A stretch of DNA of 22,112 nucleotides, taken from an uncultured Paracoccus sp. GTDB lineage: Bacteria; Pseudomonadota; Alphaproteobacteria; Rhodobacterales; Rhodobacteraceae. The stretch spans positions 1 to 22,112 of the forward strand of contig CAKTBJ010000041.1 of assembly GCA_934533075.1 (NCBI GenBank), given 5' to 3'. Position numbers and translations under genes: made by a program. Shown in pieces: positions 22,049 through 22,112 of the stretch. Position 1 is the stretch's first letter. Every line of letters starts with the position of its first letter. The notes under the pieces were generated by a model that searched no databases, was not told where the DNA came from, and saw only the letters and a program-made list of their open reading frames with translations.

Positions 22049-22112
22049 GTCGGAGCGTCGGAGCGTCGGAGCGTCGGAGCGTCGGAGCGTCGGAGCGTCG
22101 GAGCGTCGGAGC
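22049..22112. repeat. Octamer tandem repeat GTCGGAGC, eight copies to the window edge
   Basis: Eight perfect copies of GTCGGAGC run from 22049 to the last base, so the array may continue beyond the window. It begins about 70 bases after the persulfide-dioxygenase-like gene and is not in a recognisable gene here. An eight-base unit shifts frame with each gain or loss, so it would act as a length-variable switch if it lies in a promoter or coding region to the right. Confidence 0.95.

Noticed and set aside
1..22112. tRNA, rRNA, riboswitch or insertion sequence
   Set aside because: I found no cloverleaf, rRNA-like block, transposase motif or terminal inverted repeat pair by eye.

Overview
The window is very GC-rich, with long spurious open frames on both strands. 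It reads as an alphaproteobacterial chromosome segment, most likely a Paracoccus-like member of the Rhodobacterales. That assignment is an inference from base composition, protein style and the BigR/SqrR-type sulfur operon at the right end, not from a marker gene.

Positions 1-19456 hold one long leftward gene series on the minus strand. In transcription order: four large related proteins of 745, 764, 785 and 817 aa (A-D); a phospholipase D-fold protein (E); a roughly 0.95-kb stretch with a 207-bp tandem repeat and an Arg/Pro/Ala-rich open frame; a 228-aa mini-paralogue (F); another large paralogue (G, 756 aa); a roughly 1-kb stretch with a 204-bp tandem repeat and a second Arg/Pro-rich open frame; a more divergent 745-aa relative (H); a possible 84-aa ORF joined by ATGA overlaps; and the N-terminal 334 residues of a terpenoid-cyclase-like alpha/alpha-toroid protein that runs off the left edge. 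Gaps between recognisable neighbours are mostly 12-22 bp, so an operon is likely. A-D, F and G begin with the same module (MLxL/F start, a 'FYYLP'-like strand, then 'GGFLxL'), followed by a second shared module ('FSLxLSxxGAxxF...GLxPA'). A, B, C, D and G then carry about four C-terminal beta-rich units of roughly 98 aa. None has a visible signal peptide or membrane helix. I do not recognise the family. It looks like a multi-subunit, probably cytoplasmic or membrane-surface assembly with a lipid-related enzyme (PLD) and a terpenoid-cyclase-fold partner. This is the best candidate for an undescribed system in the window.

Positions 19587-21975 hold a sulfide/persulfide-response locus. An ArsR-family repressor with two sensor cysteines (BigR/SqrR type) is divergent from a four-gene operon joined by ATGA/TGATG overlaps: a DUF2892 membrane protein, two halves of a YeeE/YedE sulfur-compound permease, and a metallo-beta-lactamase-fold persulfide-dioxygenase-like enzyme. 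A well-formed sigma70-type promoter for the rightward operon has a 20-bp dyad in its spacer, overlapping the repressor start codon; this is the likely operator. After the last gene come a GC-rich hairpin and eight perfect copies of an 8-bp repeat that reach the right edge.

Because the repressor gene reads toward the large leftward cluster (130-bp gap, with a separate candidate promoter), the two halves may be adjacent by chance or linked in expression.
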